Assembly: GCA_965657085.1 (NCBI GenBank) | Contig: CBFHND010000001.1 | Coordinates: forward strand, 62,001-126,000 | Origin: CBFHND01 sp965657085 | GTDB taxonomy: Bacteria > Pseudomonadota > Alphaproteobacteria > Rhodobacterales > Rhodobacteraceae | Direction of reading: 5' to 3' | Length of the DNA: 64,000 nt | In this document: positions 8,521 through 17,352 of the stretch, in pieces | Layout of the letters: each line of letters starts with the position of its first letter | Position numbering within the stretch: the stretch's first letter is position 1 | Position numbers and translations under genes: made by a program | Notes under the pieces: model-generated | What the model was told of the DNA's origin: nothing | What the model saw: only the letters and a program-made list of their open reading frames with translations | Databases searched by the model: none

Positions 8521-11500
8521 ATGTGGCAATTTTGGGTGGACCGCGGCGGGACCTTTACCGACATCGTGGCCAAAGCCCCCGAAGGCACGTTCCAGACGCT
8601 CAAACTATTGAGCGAAAACCCCGGCCAGTACCGCGATGCCGCCGTCGAAGGCGTGCGCCGGATCATGGGTGTTGCATCGGGCGCCGCCTTGCCCCGCGGT
8701 CAGATCGCAGCGGTCAAAATGGGAACCACTGTCGCCACCAATGCGCTCTTGGAGCGCAAGGGCGAACCGACGTTGCTGGTGATCACCCAAGGCCTGGGCG
8801 ACTTGCTGCGCATCGGCTACCAGAACCGCCCGCGCCTTTTCGATCTGCACATTCAGTTGCCGGAACTCCTCTACACCCGCGCGGTCGAAGTGACCGAACG
8901 GCTGGATGCCACGGGTGCGGTGCTGCAACCCTTGGACGAAGGGGCTGCACGGGTGGCCTTGCAGGAGGCCTTTGACCAAGGTTTGCGGTCTGTCGCCATT
9001 GCCTTCATGCACGCCTATCTGAACCCCGCACACGAAGAGGCGGTGGCCAGGATCGCCCACGAGATCGGTTTTGAACAGGTGTCGACCTCGGCGCAGGTAT
9101 CGCGGCTGATCAAGCTCGTGGGGCGCGGCGATACCACGGTGGTTGACGCCTATCTGTCGCCGATCCTCGGGCGTTACGTGCGGCAGGTCAGCGATGCACT
9201 GGACGTGGCCGAAGGCGGCTGCGAGCGGTTGTTCTTCATGCAGTCCAATGGCGGGTTGACCGACGCACGCACCTTTCAGGGCAAGGACGCGATCCTGTCC
9301 GGGCCTGCCGGTGGCGTGGTGGGTATGACCCGCACGGCGGCGGCCGCAGGGTTTGACCGTCTGATCGGCTTCGACATGGGCGGCACCTCGACGGATGTGT
9401 GCCACTATGCGGGCGACTATGAGCGCAGTTTCGAGACCGAGGTCGCGGGCGTGCGGATGCGCGCGCCAATGATGAACATTCACACCGTGGCTGCGGGTGG
9501 CGGGTCGATCCTGAGCTTTGCAAGCGGGCGCTATCAGGTCGGCCCGGAAAGTGCGGGCGCGCACCCGGGGCCTGCGTGTTACCGCAACGGCGGGCCGCTC
9601 ACGGTGACCGATTGCAACGTAATGCTGGGCAAACTGCGCCCCGATCACTTTCCCCATGTCTTCGGCCCCAACGCCGATCAACCGCTGGATGCCAAGGTGG
9701 TGCGGGAAAAGTTCGCGGCCTTGGCCGACGAAATCGCAACGGCAACAGGCGGGCCAGCGCTCAGCCCAGAGGAAACCGCCGCTGGGTTTCTGCGCATCGC
9801 GGTCGAGAACATGGCCAACGCCATCAAGAAGATCAGCGTGCAGCGCGGGTATGACGTGGTGCGCTACACGCTCAACTGTTTTGGCGGTGCGGGTGGGCAA
9901 CATGCCTGCCTTGTGGCGGATGCGCTTGGAATGACGCGGGTGTTCCTGCATCCATACGCAGGCGTATTATCTGCCTTCGGCATGGGGCTGGCCGACATCC
10001 GCGCCCTGCGCGAGCAACAGCTTGACCGCCCGGTGACCGACACCGCCGCCGCGCAGTCACTGCGTGAGGTTCTTGCACAAACAGCCTGGGACGAAGTTGC
10101 AGCACAAGGCATCGCCCCGGAACAAATCCACATCGAGGTGCAGGCGCATCTGCGCTATGCGGGATCGCATCAATCGCTGGCCGTGCCTTTCGGTGCGCCC
10201 CAGGACATGCGCGCCGACTTCGACACTGCTCATGTAGCGCGCTTTGGCTTTTCCGCCCCCTCGCGTGACCTGATCATTGAAATGCTGTCGGTCGAGGCCA
10301 TTGGCGACACAGGCGAAGCGGCGGACCTCTCTGGCACCCTGCCAAAAGGCAACACAACCCCGGTGGCGCAAGGCCGCATCTTCGCCGAAGGCACATGGCA
10401 CGACGCCCCGCTCTATGATCGGCTCACCGTTCCTGCGAGACAAGTGATCAAGGGGCCTGCGGTCATTTCCGAACCAACTGGCACGAATGTCATCGAACCG
10501 GGCTGGGCTGCGGAACACGACGCCCAAGGCAACCTGATCCTGACCCGCATCGCGGCGCGCGAAAACGAGGCGGCGCTTGGCACCGATGCCGATCCGATCA
10601 TGCTGGAAGTGTTCAACAACCTGTTCATGTCCATCGCCGAACAGATGGGCGCGACGCTGGCAAACACCGCTTATTCGGTGAACATCAAGGAACGGTTCGA
10701 CTTTTCCTGCGCGCTTTTCGATGGCAACGGCGATCTGGTGGCAAACGCACCGCACGTGCCGGTGCACCTTGGGTCGATGTCGGAAAGCGTGCGCACCATC
10801 GCGCGGCTCAACGCGGGCAATATCGCGCCCGGTGACGCCTTCATGCTGAACGCGCCGTTCAACGGCGGCACGCATTTGCCGGATGTGACGGTGATCACCC
10901 CGGTCTTTGACGCGGCAGGTACCGAAATCCTATTCTATGTCGGATCGCGCGGACACCATGCAGACATCGGAGGGCGCACCCCCGGGTCCGCCCCGCCGGA
11001 TTCGGTGCACATCGAGGAAGAAGGCGTTGTCATCGACAACTTCAAACTGGTCGCGGGCGGCGTCCTGCGCGAGGCGGAAACCCGCGCTCTTCTGGCTTCG
11101 GGAAAATATCCGTGTCGCAACATCGATGACAACATGGCCGATCTGGAGGCACAGGTGGCGGCCAATGCCACGGGCATCCGCGAAGTGACCAAGATGATCG
11201 ACAGCTTTGGCCGCGACGTGGTGCTGGCCTATATGCGCCATGTGCAGGCCAATGCCGAAGCCTCGGTAAGGCAGGTGATCGGACGTTTGAAGAACAGCAC
11301 CTTCACCTATCCGATGGACAGTGGCGCGCAAATCAAGGTGGCCATTCGCGTTGACCGTACGAACGGGTCAGCCGAAATCGATTTCACCGGCACCTCACCC
11401 CAAGGGGCCAACAACTACAACGCGCCCTTCTCGATCTGTCAGGCGGTGGTTCTATATGTCTTCCGCACCCTTGTGGGGCAGGACATTCCGATGAACGAAG

Positions 11501-12117
11501 GCTGTCTTGCGCCGCTGAAAATCATCGCGCCCGATGGGTCCATGATCAACCCGGCCTATCCGGCCGCGGTGATCGCGGGCAACACCGAGGTCAGTCAATC
11601 CATAGCCGATTGCCTTTATGGTGCACTGGGGGTGATCGCAGGGTCGCAAGGCACCATGAACAATTTCGTCTGGGGCAACGACCGCTTTCAGAACTACGAG
11701 ACCATCGCGGGCGGCACCGGGGCGGGGCCGGACTTTGACGGCGCAGACGCAGTCCACAGCCATATGACCAACACACTCATGACGGACCCCGAAGTGCTTG
11801 AGGTCAGGTTCCCTGTGCGGGTCGAGGCCTTTGCCATCCGGCAAGGATCAGGCGGGGCAGGCGCGCACCGGGGCGGCGAAGGTGTGTTTCGCGCCATCCG
11901 GTTCCTTGAGGATGTGACGGTGACCACGCTGACCTCGCACCGGGTGGTACCACCCCATGGGGCGCAGGGCGGCGCACCGGGCGGTGTGGGGATCAACGCG
12001 GTGGTCCGGGCGGATGGCACGCGGCAACAGGTGGCGGGCAATTCCGAGACGCAGTTGACCGCGGGCGATGTGTTCGAGATGTCGACGCCGGGCGGCGGAG
12101 GCTTCGGCGCGCCCTAG
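8521..12117 (+). CDS. oplAH: 5-oxoprolinase (ATP-hydrolysing), fused hydantoinase A/B
   Basis: 1,198-residue single-chain member of the hydantoinase/oxoprolinase family. The N-terminal nucleotide-binding motif DRGGTFTD is at residues 7-14 and the second phosphate motif GFDMGGTSTD at 283-292 (HyuA part). The HyuB part starts near residue 690 (DPIMLEVFNNLFMSIAEQMG). A one-chain A+B layout of about 1,200-1,300 residues is typical of 5-oxoprolinase, which opens 5-oxoproline to glutamate using ATP; N-methylhydantoinase and acetophenone carboxylase are alternatives. The ATG at 8521 is chosen because AGAGGAG (8505-8511) lies nine bases before it, but abuts the earlier in-frame ATG at 8512. The 3' end overlaps the convergent uspA-like gene by four bases. 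Confidence 0.88.
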   Translation: MWQFWVDRGGTFTDIVAKAPEGTFQTLKLLSENPGQYRDAAVEGVRRIMGVASGAALPRGQIAAVKMGTTVATNALLERKGEPTLLVITQGLGDLLRIGYQNRPRLFDLHIQLPELLYTRAVEVTERLDATGAVLQPLDEGAARVALQEAFDQGLRSVAIAFMHAYLNPAHEEAVARIAHEIGFEQVSTSAQVSRLIKLVGRGDTTVVDAYLSPILGRYVRQVSDALDVAEGGCERLFFMQSNGGLTDARTFQGKDAILSGPAGGVVGMTRTAAAAGFDRLIGFDMGGTSTDVCHYAGDYERSFETEVAGVRMRAPMMNIHTVAAGGGSILSFASGRYQVGPESAGAHPGPACYRNGGPLTVTDCNVMLGKLRPDHFPHVFGPNADQPLDAKVVREKFAALADEIATATGGPALSPEETAAGFLRIAVENMANAIKKISVQRGYDVVRYTLNCFGGAGGQHACLVADALGMTRVFLHPYAGVLSAFGMGLADIRALREQQLDRPVTDTAAAQSLREVLAQTAWDEVAAQGIAPEQIHIEVQAHLRYAGSHQSLAVPFGAPQDMRADFDTAHVARFGFSAPSRDLIIEMLSVEAIGDTGEAADLSGTLPKGNTTPVAQGRIFAEGTWHDAPLYDRLTVPARQVIKGPAVISEPTGTNVIEPGWAAEHDAQGNLILTRIAARENEAALGTDADPIMLEVFNNLFMSIAEQMGATLANTAYSVNIKERFDFSCALFDGNGDLVANAPHVPVHLGSMSESVRTIARLNAGNIAPGDAFMLNAPFNGGTHLPDVTVITPVFDAAGTEILFYVGSRGHHADIGGRTPGSAPPDSVHIEEEGVVIDNFKLVAGGVLREAETRALLASGKYPCRNIDDNMADLEAQVAANATGIREVTKMIDSFGRDVVLAYMRHVQANAEASVRQVIGRLKNSTFTYPMDSGAQIKVAIRVDRTNGSAEIDFTGTSPQGANNYNAPFSICQAVVLYVFRTLVGQDIPMNEGCLAPLKIIAPDGSMINPAYPAAVIAGNTEVSQSIADCLYGALGVIAGSQGTMNNFVWGNDRFQNYETIAGGTGAGPDFDGADAVHSHMTNTLMTDPEVLEVRFPVRVEAFAIRQGSGGAGAHRGGEGVFRAIRFLEDVTVTTLTSHRVVPPHGAQGGAPGGVGINAVVRADGTRQQVAGNSETQLTAGDVFEMSTPGGGGFGAP

Positions 12118-12524
12118 TCGCGCAACACCAGCACCGAGCGGTTGGAGTGACGTACCATCCGCGCGGCGTTGGACCCCAAAAGGTAGTCGCGCAATTCGGG
12201 GCGATGCGCTCCGATCACGATCAGGTCCACATCAAGGTCCTTGGCCATCGTGATCACCTGATCATAGATCGTACCGGATGAGACATGCAGGTCTGCGTCC
12301 ACCCCGGCCTCAGTCACCAGATCGCGCAATTCGTTCATCGCGTTTTGCGCGCTTTCCTCTTCGAAGCCGTCCTTGAAATAGCTGCCCACGATGGACATGC
12401 CCATATCGGGCACCACGTTGACCGCATGCAGCTTCCCACCAAGCGTCGCCGCCGCTTTGAGCTGTTTGACCGCCTCCTTGGGGGTGGTGACATCGACGGG
12501 TACCAGGATGGTGTTGAACATCAC
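12114..12524 (-). CDS. Universal stress protein (UspA family)
   Basis: 136-residue single-domain UspA protein: MFNTILVPVDVTTPKEA at the start and VDLIVIGAHRPELRDYLLGS near the end. The usual nucleotide-binding pattern G-x2-G-x9-G-S/T is only partly kept: the second glycine is replaced (GAHR), so ATP binding is uncertain. It is the last gene of a minus-strand set with a fused TRAP permease (nine bases away) and a TAXI binding protein. UspA proteins encoded next to TRAP transporters (TeaD of Halomonas is the known case) can regulate the transporter, so that role is likely here. Confidence 0.92.
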   Translation of the reverse strand: MMFNTILVPVDVTTPKEAVKQLKAAATLGGKLHAVNVVPDMGMSIVGSYFKDGFEEESAQNAMNELRDLVTEAGVDADLHVSSGTIYDQVITMAKDLDVDLIVIGAHRPELRDYLLGSNAARMVRHSNRSVLVLRD

Positions 12525-12533
12525 GAAGGCTCC

Positions 12534-15158
12534 TCAAAAGGCCGGTTGCGTGGCGCGGGGGCGTTGGACTGCCACGATCAGCAACAACAGCAGGAAGGCA
12601 GGGATAAAGAACAGCTCTTTCGCCGGACGATCCGCGTCGATGGCGACCATCGCGATCTGGGCCGGCTCGTCCCCGTAGAAATCGTAGTCGTTGGCCAGCT
12701 GGTCGAAATAGGGCGTGCCGGGGAACGGCTCATCAAGGCGCAGCAATTCGCCTTCTTCCATCACCGTCAGCCCTGCGGCCTGCAACCGTTCAAGACCCGA
12801 ACCATCTGCCTCAGGCGTAAAGAGCACGGTGATATCGCCCACGATGCCGGTGTCGAAGTCCGGCGCGGAAATCTGCAACCGCGCGCTCTGGCCTGTCGGA
12901 AGATTACTCAACGCGGCAAGCGCCTCGGGTCCGGTGTGGTTGACATAGGGATCTTTCCACTGGTCAAGAAACAGCCCCGGACGGAACAGCATCAGCACGA
13001 TTACAAGCATCACGCCGGTTTCCCATTTGCGGGACTTGGCGATGAAGTATCCTTGGGTCGCGGCGGCAAAGACGAGCATCGCAACCAGTGAGACGGCAAA
13101 GACGAACACCGCCTTTCCCAGTCCCACATTGATCAACAGAAGATCGGTGTTGAAGATGAACATGAAGGGCAAAAGCGCCGTGCGGATGTCATAGGCAAAG
13201 CCCTGCACACCCGTCTTGATCGGATCGCCCCGCGAAATGGCCGCCGCCGCGTAGGCGGCAAGGCCCACGGGCGGCGTGTCATCCGCCAGAATGCCGAAGT
13301 AGAACACGAACATATGCACCGCGATCAGCGGTACAATCAGCCCCTGCTGCGCGCCCACAGACACAATGACCGGAGCCATCAGCGACGACACGACGATATA
13401 GTTGGCCGTGGTGGGCAGGCCCATGCCGAGGATCAGCGACAGCACTGCCACGAGGATCAGCAGGAACATCAGGCTGTCACCCGCAATGGCCTCGATCACC
13501 TGTCCGATGATCTGGTGCGCACCGGTCAGGGAAATCGTGCCCACGATGATGCCCGCGGCCCCGGTCGCCACGCCGATGCCGATCATGTTGCGCGCGCCGC
13601 TTTCCAGACCGGCGATGAAGTCGCGCCAGCCCGAAGCCAGCCGCGCGCCAAATGCGCTTTCGCCGCGGAACATCGCCTTGAGCGGCTTGTGCGTCAGCGC
13701 CACGATGATCATGGCGATGGTCGCCCAGAATGCCGACAGCGCAGGCGACAGACGGTCAAGGTGTTCCGTGCGCACCATCAGGTTCCAAACCAGCACGAAA
13801 ATAGGGAGGGCGAAATAGGCACCACCCAGAAAGGTGGGCGTCAACCGGGGTGCTTCGACCACCTTGGATTTGGGATCGTCTACCGCCACATCCGGGAACC
13901 GCGCGGCCAACCACACGAGCAAAAGGTAGGCCGCCGCCAGCAGAACAAGCGCGGGATAGATCGTGGCGCCGGGCATCAAGGGCTCCAGCATCGCGCGGAA
14001 GGCCACCACCACGAAGGTGATCGCAGCCATGCCCAGAAACCCGGTCAGGAACAGGATCATGATCATGATGACACCAATGTGGCGGCCGGGCTTTTTGAGG
14101 CCTTCGAGGCGCAGCTTGAGGCTTTCCAGATGCACGATGTAGAGCAGTGCGATGTAGGAAATCACGGCGGGCAGGAAGGCGTGTTTGACGACTTCGATGT
14201 AGGGAATGTTGACATATTCCACCATCAGGAAGGCCGCGGCCCCCATCACGGGCGGCGTCAACTGTCCATTGGTGGAGGACGCGACCTCGACCGCGCCCGC
14301 CTTTTCGGGGCTAAAGCCGATCCGCTTCATCAAGGGGATGGTAAAGGTACCCGTGGTCACCGTGTTGGCGATGGACGAGCCAGAAATCATACCAGTCATC
14401 ATCGACGACAGCACCGCCGCCTTGGCCGGCCCACCGCGCAGCGCGCCCAGCAGGGCAATCGCCACCTTGATGAACCAGTTGCCGCCACCCGCCTTTTCCA
14501 GAAGCGCACCGAAGAGCACAAAGAGGAAGATCATCGAGGTCGAAACGCCCAGCGCCACGCCAAAGACGCCTTCGGTCTGCATCCAGTAGTGGCCCATCGC
14601 CTTGGAGAAGGACGCGCCGCCATAGTTTGTGACGCTGCCCACCCATTCGGAATAGCCGCCGAAGAATGCAAGGCAGAGAAACAATGACGCGATGATCAGC
14701 AGGGGCAGGCCCAAGGACCGGAACACGGCGATCAGCAGCACGGTCATGCCGATGCCGGACATCACGATGTCGGTTGTGGTCCAAAGACCGGGACGGTCCG
14801 CGATCTCGAAACGGAAGATCACAAGATAAAGGCAGGCAGCGACCCCGAGGATCACCAGCGCCCAGTCATAGACCGGGATGCGGTTGCGATGGCCAAACAT
14901 CGGAAAGGCCAGCGTGGCCAGCGCAAGGGCGAAGGCCAGGTGCACATAGCGGGCCTGGGCCACGATGTTGGCGAAATCGCTGATGCCCGTGGCCTGGGCC
15001 AGAACGCCCGGCACCTTGGAGGCGATGTATAGCTGAAAGATCGACCAGGCGATGCACAGGCCAAAGATCAATTGGGTGGCAAAGGGGCCTGCGTTGCGGG
15101 CGCCGGTGTCGGCTTCGGCGACCATGTCCTCGGCGCTGCGGTTCACGGCTTGTGTCAT
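12534..15158 (-). CDS. TRAP transporter permease, fused 4TM/12TM (DctQM fusion)
   Basis: 874-residue fused small plus large TRAP permease of the TAXI-associated type. The first about 150 residues hold the DctQ-like helices, and the DctM part carries GSSIANTVTTGTFTIPLMKR, followed by ASSTNGQLTPPVMGAAAF, and later GMGLPTTANYIV, all hallmarks of TAXI-TRAP permeases. A further hydrophobic segment and a hydrophilic stretch follow after about residue 690, and a final helix precedes the C-terminus. The TAXI binding protein lies upstream (gap about 100 bases with hairpins) and uspA downstream. Substrate is unknown; TAXI systems often carry glutamate, 2-oxoglutarate or similar dicarboxylates. Confidence 0.94.
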   Translation of the reverse strand: MTQAVNRSAEDMVAEADTGARNAGPFATQLIFGLCIAWSIFQLYIASKVPGVLAQATGISDFANIVAQARYVHLAFALALATLAFPMFGHRNRIPVYDWALVILGVAACLYLVIFRFEIADRPGLWTTTDIVMSGIGMTVLLIAVFRSLGLPLLIIASLFLCLAFFGGYSEWVGSVTNYGGASFSKAMGHYWMQTEGVFGVALGVSTSMIFLFVLFGALLEKAGGGNWFIKVAIALLGALRGGPAKAAVLSSMMTGMISGSSIANTVTTGTFTIPLMKRIGFSPEKAGAVEVASSTNGQLTPPVMGAAAFLMVEYVNIPYIEVVKHAFLPAVISYIALLYIVHLESLKLRLEGLKKPGRHIGVIMIMILFLTGFLGMAAITFVVVAFRAMLEPLMPGATIYPALVLLAAAYLLLVWLAARFPDVAVDDPKSKVVEAPRLTPTFLGGAYFALPIFVLVWNLMVRTEHLDRLSPALSAFWATIAMIIVALTHKPLKAMFRGESAFGARLASGWRDFIAGLESGARNMIGIGVATGAAGIIVGTISLTGAHQIIGQVIEAIAGDSLMFLLILVAVLSLILGMGLPTTANYIVVSSLMAPVIVSVGAQQGLIVPLIAVHMFVFYFGILADDTPPVGLAAYAAAAISRGDPIKTGVQGFAYDIRTALLPFMFIFNTDLLLINVGLGKAVFVFAVSLVAMLVFAAATQGYFIAKSRKWETGVMLVIVLMLFRPGLFLDQWKDPYVNHTGPEALAALSNLPTGQSARLQISAPDFDTGIVGDITVLFTPEADGSGLERLQAAGLTVMEEGELLRLDEPFPGTPYFDQLANDYDFYGDEPAQIAMVAIDADRPAKELFFIPAFLLLLLIVAVQRPRATQPAF

Positions 15159-15207
15159 AATCTGGCCCCCGGTCGATGGAATTGTTTTTTGGTTCTTATC
15201 AAATGGA

Positions 15208-15260
15208 CCAGCGCGCCCGGACGAGCGCGCTGGCGGTTTTCATGGTCGGGCGCAAGCCCG
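15208..15260 (-). terminator. Hairpins between TAXI binding protein and fused permease
   Basis: Two stem-loops lie just after the binding-protein stop on the minus strand. The first pairs 15247-15251 (CGGGC) with 15256-15260 (GCCCG), two bases after the stop codon. The second has perfect 8-bp arms CCAGCGCG (15208-15215) and CGCGCTGG (15226-15233). No T-tract follows, so they are more likely mRNA-stabilising or attenuating structures than full terminators. Confidence 0.5.
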
Positions 15261-15262
15261 GA

Positions 15263-16234
15263 TCAGTCCATCAGGCCCAGTTCCTTGTAGGCACGTTCCG
15301 CACCGGGGTGCAGCGGCGCCGACAGGCCGTCCTTGATCATCTGGGCGGCGTCCAGATTGGCGAAGGCAGGGTGCAGGCCGCGGAAGTCATCGAGGTTCGA
15401 CAGGACCGCCTTGGCCACCACGTAGGCCACGTCGTCCGACACATCCGCAGAAGTCACGAAGGTCGCGCCCACACCGAAGGTTGTCGTGTCGGCGTCATTG
15501 CCGCTGTACATGCCACCGGGGATGGTGGCGACACGGTAGTAGGGGTTGTCCGCGACCAGCTTTTCGATGGGTGCACCGGTGACAGAGACCAGTTTCACAT
15601 CGCACGTTGTGGTCGCTTCCTTGATCGCCGCCGCTGGGTGACCGATGGTGTAGATCATCGCGTCGATGTTATCGTCACAGATCTGCTTGGCCATTTCGGA
15701 CCCTTTGTATTCGGTCGCAAGGGCGAAATCATCCATGCCCATGCCAAAGGCGTCCATGACGACTTCCATCGTGGCGCGCTGACCGGAACCGGGGTTGCCC
15801 ACGTTCACGCGCTTGCCCTTGAGGCCCTCGAACGAGGTGATGCCGCTGTCGCCGCGCACCAGAAGGGTGAAGGGTTCGGGGTGCACCGAGAACATCGCGC
15901 GCACGCCGGGGAACGGGTTGTCGGCAAATTTTGATGTTCCGTTGTAAGCGTGGTGTTGCCAGTCAGACTGGGCCACGCCGAATTCCAGCTCGCCCGCCTT
16001 GATGGTGTTGATGTTGTACACCGAACCGCCAGTGGATTCGACGGCGCAGCGAATGCCGTGTTCCTTGCGGTCGCGGTTCACCAGTCGGCAGATCGCGCCG
16101 CCGGTGGGATAATACACTCCCGTCACGCCGCCCGTGCCGATGGAAATGAACTGCTGTTCGGCGGCAATGGATGCGCTGCCAAAGGCCATGGCTGCCGCTG
16201 TGACCGCGCCACCAATCAAGGTTTGAATTTTCAT
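15263..16234 (-). CDS. TRAP transporter substrate-binding protein, TAXI family
   Basis: 323-residue periplasmic protein with a signal peptide (LIGGAVTAAAMAFGSASIAA, cleavage near residue 25). The mature part opens with FISIGTGGVTGVYYPTGGAI, the TAXI family signature, and continues with the CAVESTGGSVYNI and GELEFGVAQSDWQ stretches typical of the family. It presents the substrate to the fused permease encoded downstream. The RpiR regulator gene is upstream on the same strand, 92 bases away. Substrate cannot be assigned from sequence. Confidence 0.95.
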   Translation of the reverse strand: MKIQTLIGGAVTAAAMAFGSASIAAEQQFISIGTGGVTGVYYPTGGAICRLVNRDRKEHGIRCAVESTGGSVYNINTIKAGELEFGVAQSDWQHHAYNGTSKFADNPFPGVRAMFSVHPEPFTLLVRGDSGITSFEGLKGKRVNVGNPGSGQRATMEVVMDAFGMGMDDFALATEYKGSEMAKQICDDNIDAMIYTIGHPAAAIKEATTTCDVKLVSVTGAPIEKLVADNPYYRVATIPGGMYSGNDADTTTFGVGATFVTSADVSDDVAYVVAKAVLSNLDDFRGLHPAFANLDAAQMIKDGLSAPLHPGAERAYKELGLMD

Positions 16235-16326
16235 GAGACTCTCCCGTTTTTCAATGCGCTGAGGCTGTTGCTCGCGCGTATGTATCCGCGAGCCTTGCCA
16301 AAGAGCCGGGCATTGTCACCAAAAAA

Positions 16327-17214
16327 CTAATGTTTTTTCTGAGCGATCCAGAAGGCGTTGTTCTCGCGGCGCAGAGTTTCATAGGACTTGATTCGTGCCC
16401 TGGCCGTGTCCTGTCCGCGGTGGACCAGCAACGCAATCAGGGTCTCGATCATTGCCATCATCCCCGAGAAACAGGCGAAATCATGGGTGCTGAGCACGCT
16501 GGCCACCAATGTGTGTTCGGGATCAAGCCGGGGCGATACCACTTCTGAATCGGTTATAAGAACCAGTTTCACGCCTTTCTTCTTGGCAAATTCGCAGGCG
16601 CGCATGGTTTCGCGGGAATAAGGCGTGATGGTAATGGCGATCATTACGTCACCGGGGCCTGCGTCGTTCAGATCGTCAATGGCGCTGTTCATGTGACGGG
16701 GGATCAATTCGAGGCTGGGCAGGGCCATGCGGCCCACGTAATGCAGGTAATAGGCCATGGAAAAGCTGGACCGGACAGCGGTCAGGTACACGGTGCGTGC
16801 TCCGGTCAATGTGTCGATCACCGCCTCGAAGGCTTCGAGGTTCTGCCGTTCCAGCGTGTGTGCCACGATGGTTTGCGCGTTCTTGGCGGCATCGGCAATG
16901 ACAACGCCCTGCGGCCCGGCCGCACGCATATCGGCCTCCCATGCGGTGTCTGCGGTGGTTTGGGTGGTCGCGATCAGCGCGTGGCGAAATGGCTCACGCA
17001 GGGCCTCGAAACTATCAAACCCGAATCTTTTTGCCATGTTTACAAGAGTATAGGTGCTAACCCCTGCTTTGCGCGCTGTGTCACGAATGGGGTCCAGCCC
17101 AAAGGCACCTTGGTGATCCACAACATATTTCGCCGCTTGCCGAAGCTGCGGCGACAGGTGCCCGATCTCGGATTTGATGGCCGCGATGGTGCGGGATTTC
17201 AGGGTGGGGTCCAT
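16327..17214 (-). CDS. MurR/RpiR-family transcriptional regulator
   Basis: 295 residues: N-terminal HTH_6 domain (about 1-80; GHLSPQLRQAAKYVVDHQG, then DTARKAGVSTYTLVNMAKRF as the recognition region) and a C-terminal SIS sugar-phosphate binding domain (about 125-265; YLTAVRSSFSMAYYLHYVG and MIAITITPYSRETMRACEFA). SIS regulators usually sense phosphosugars or related metabolites. It is transcribed toward the TAXI-TRAP genes and divergently from the aminotransferase and glucuronate genes, so it probably controls one or both sets. A palindrome in the divergent gap (17248-17261) is a candidate operator. Confidence 0.93.
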   Translation of the reverse strand: MDPTLKSRTIAAIKSEIGHLSPQLRQAAKYVVDHQGAFGLDPIRDTARKAGVSTYTLVNMAKRFGFDSFEALREPFRHALIATTQTTADTAWEADMRAAGPQGVVIADAAKNAQTIVAHTLERQNLEAFEAVIDTLTGARTVYLTAVRSSFSMAYYLHYVGRMALPSLELIPRHMNSAIDDLNDAGPGDVMIAITITPYSRETMRACEFAKKKGVKLVLITDSEVVSPRLDPEHTLVASVLSTHDFACFSGMMAMIETLIALLVHRGQDTARARIKSYETLRRENNAFWIAQKKH

Positions 17215-17247
17215 TTCGAATCGTGCCCGTTGATCGTTACCGTGGAG

Positions 17248-17261
17248 ATAACATACGTTAT
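17248..17261. promoter_or_regulatory. Candidate operator palindrome in the rpiR/aminotransferase gap
   Basis: ATAAC (17248-17252) and GTTAT (17257-17261) form perfect 5-bp arms around ATAC, in the divergent promoter region and just upstream of the -35 box read for the aminotransferase gene. Its placement fits an autoregulated RpiR-type operator. Based on sequence symmetry only. Confidence 0.4.
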
Positions 17262-17273
17262 TTCGCTGCGCGA

Positions 17274-17302
17274 TTGACAGAAATTGTAATTGCCCGTTTA
17301 GG
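17274..17302 (+). promoter_or_regulatory. Candidate sigma70 promoter of the aminotransferase gene
   Basis: A perfect -35 box TTGACA (17274-17279), a 17-base spacer and a weaker -10 TTTAGG (17297-17302). It lies about 50 bases before the chosen ATG at 17353, which supports that start over the in-frame TTG at 17320. Confidence 0.45.
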
Positions 17303-17352
17303 CTGAAGCCAACCAGACATTGCGCGTTTCATACCAACAAAGGTTCAGCGAT

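Noticed and set aside
13314..14687. 457-codon plus-strand frame opposite the fused TRAP permease
   Set aside because: Histidine/glutamine/arginine-rich antisense translation of hydrophobic codons, no domain.
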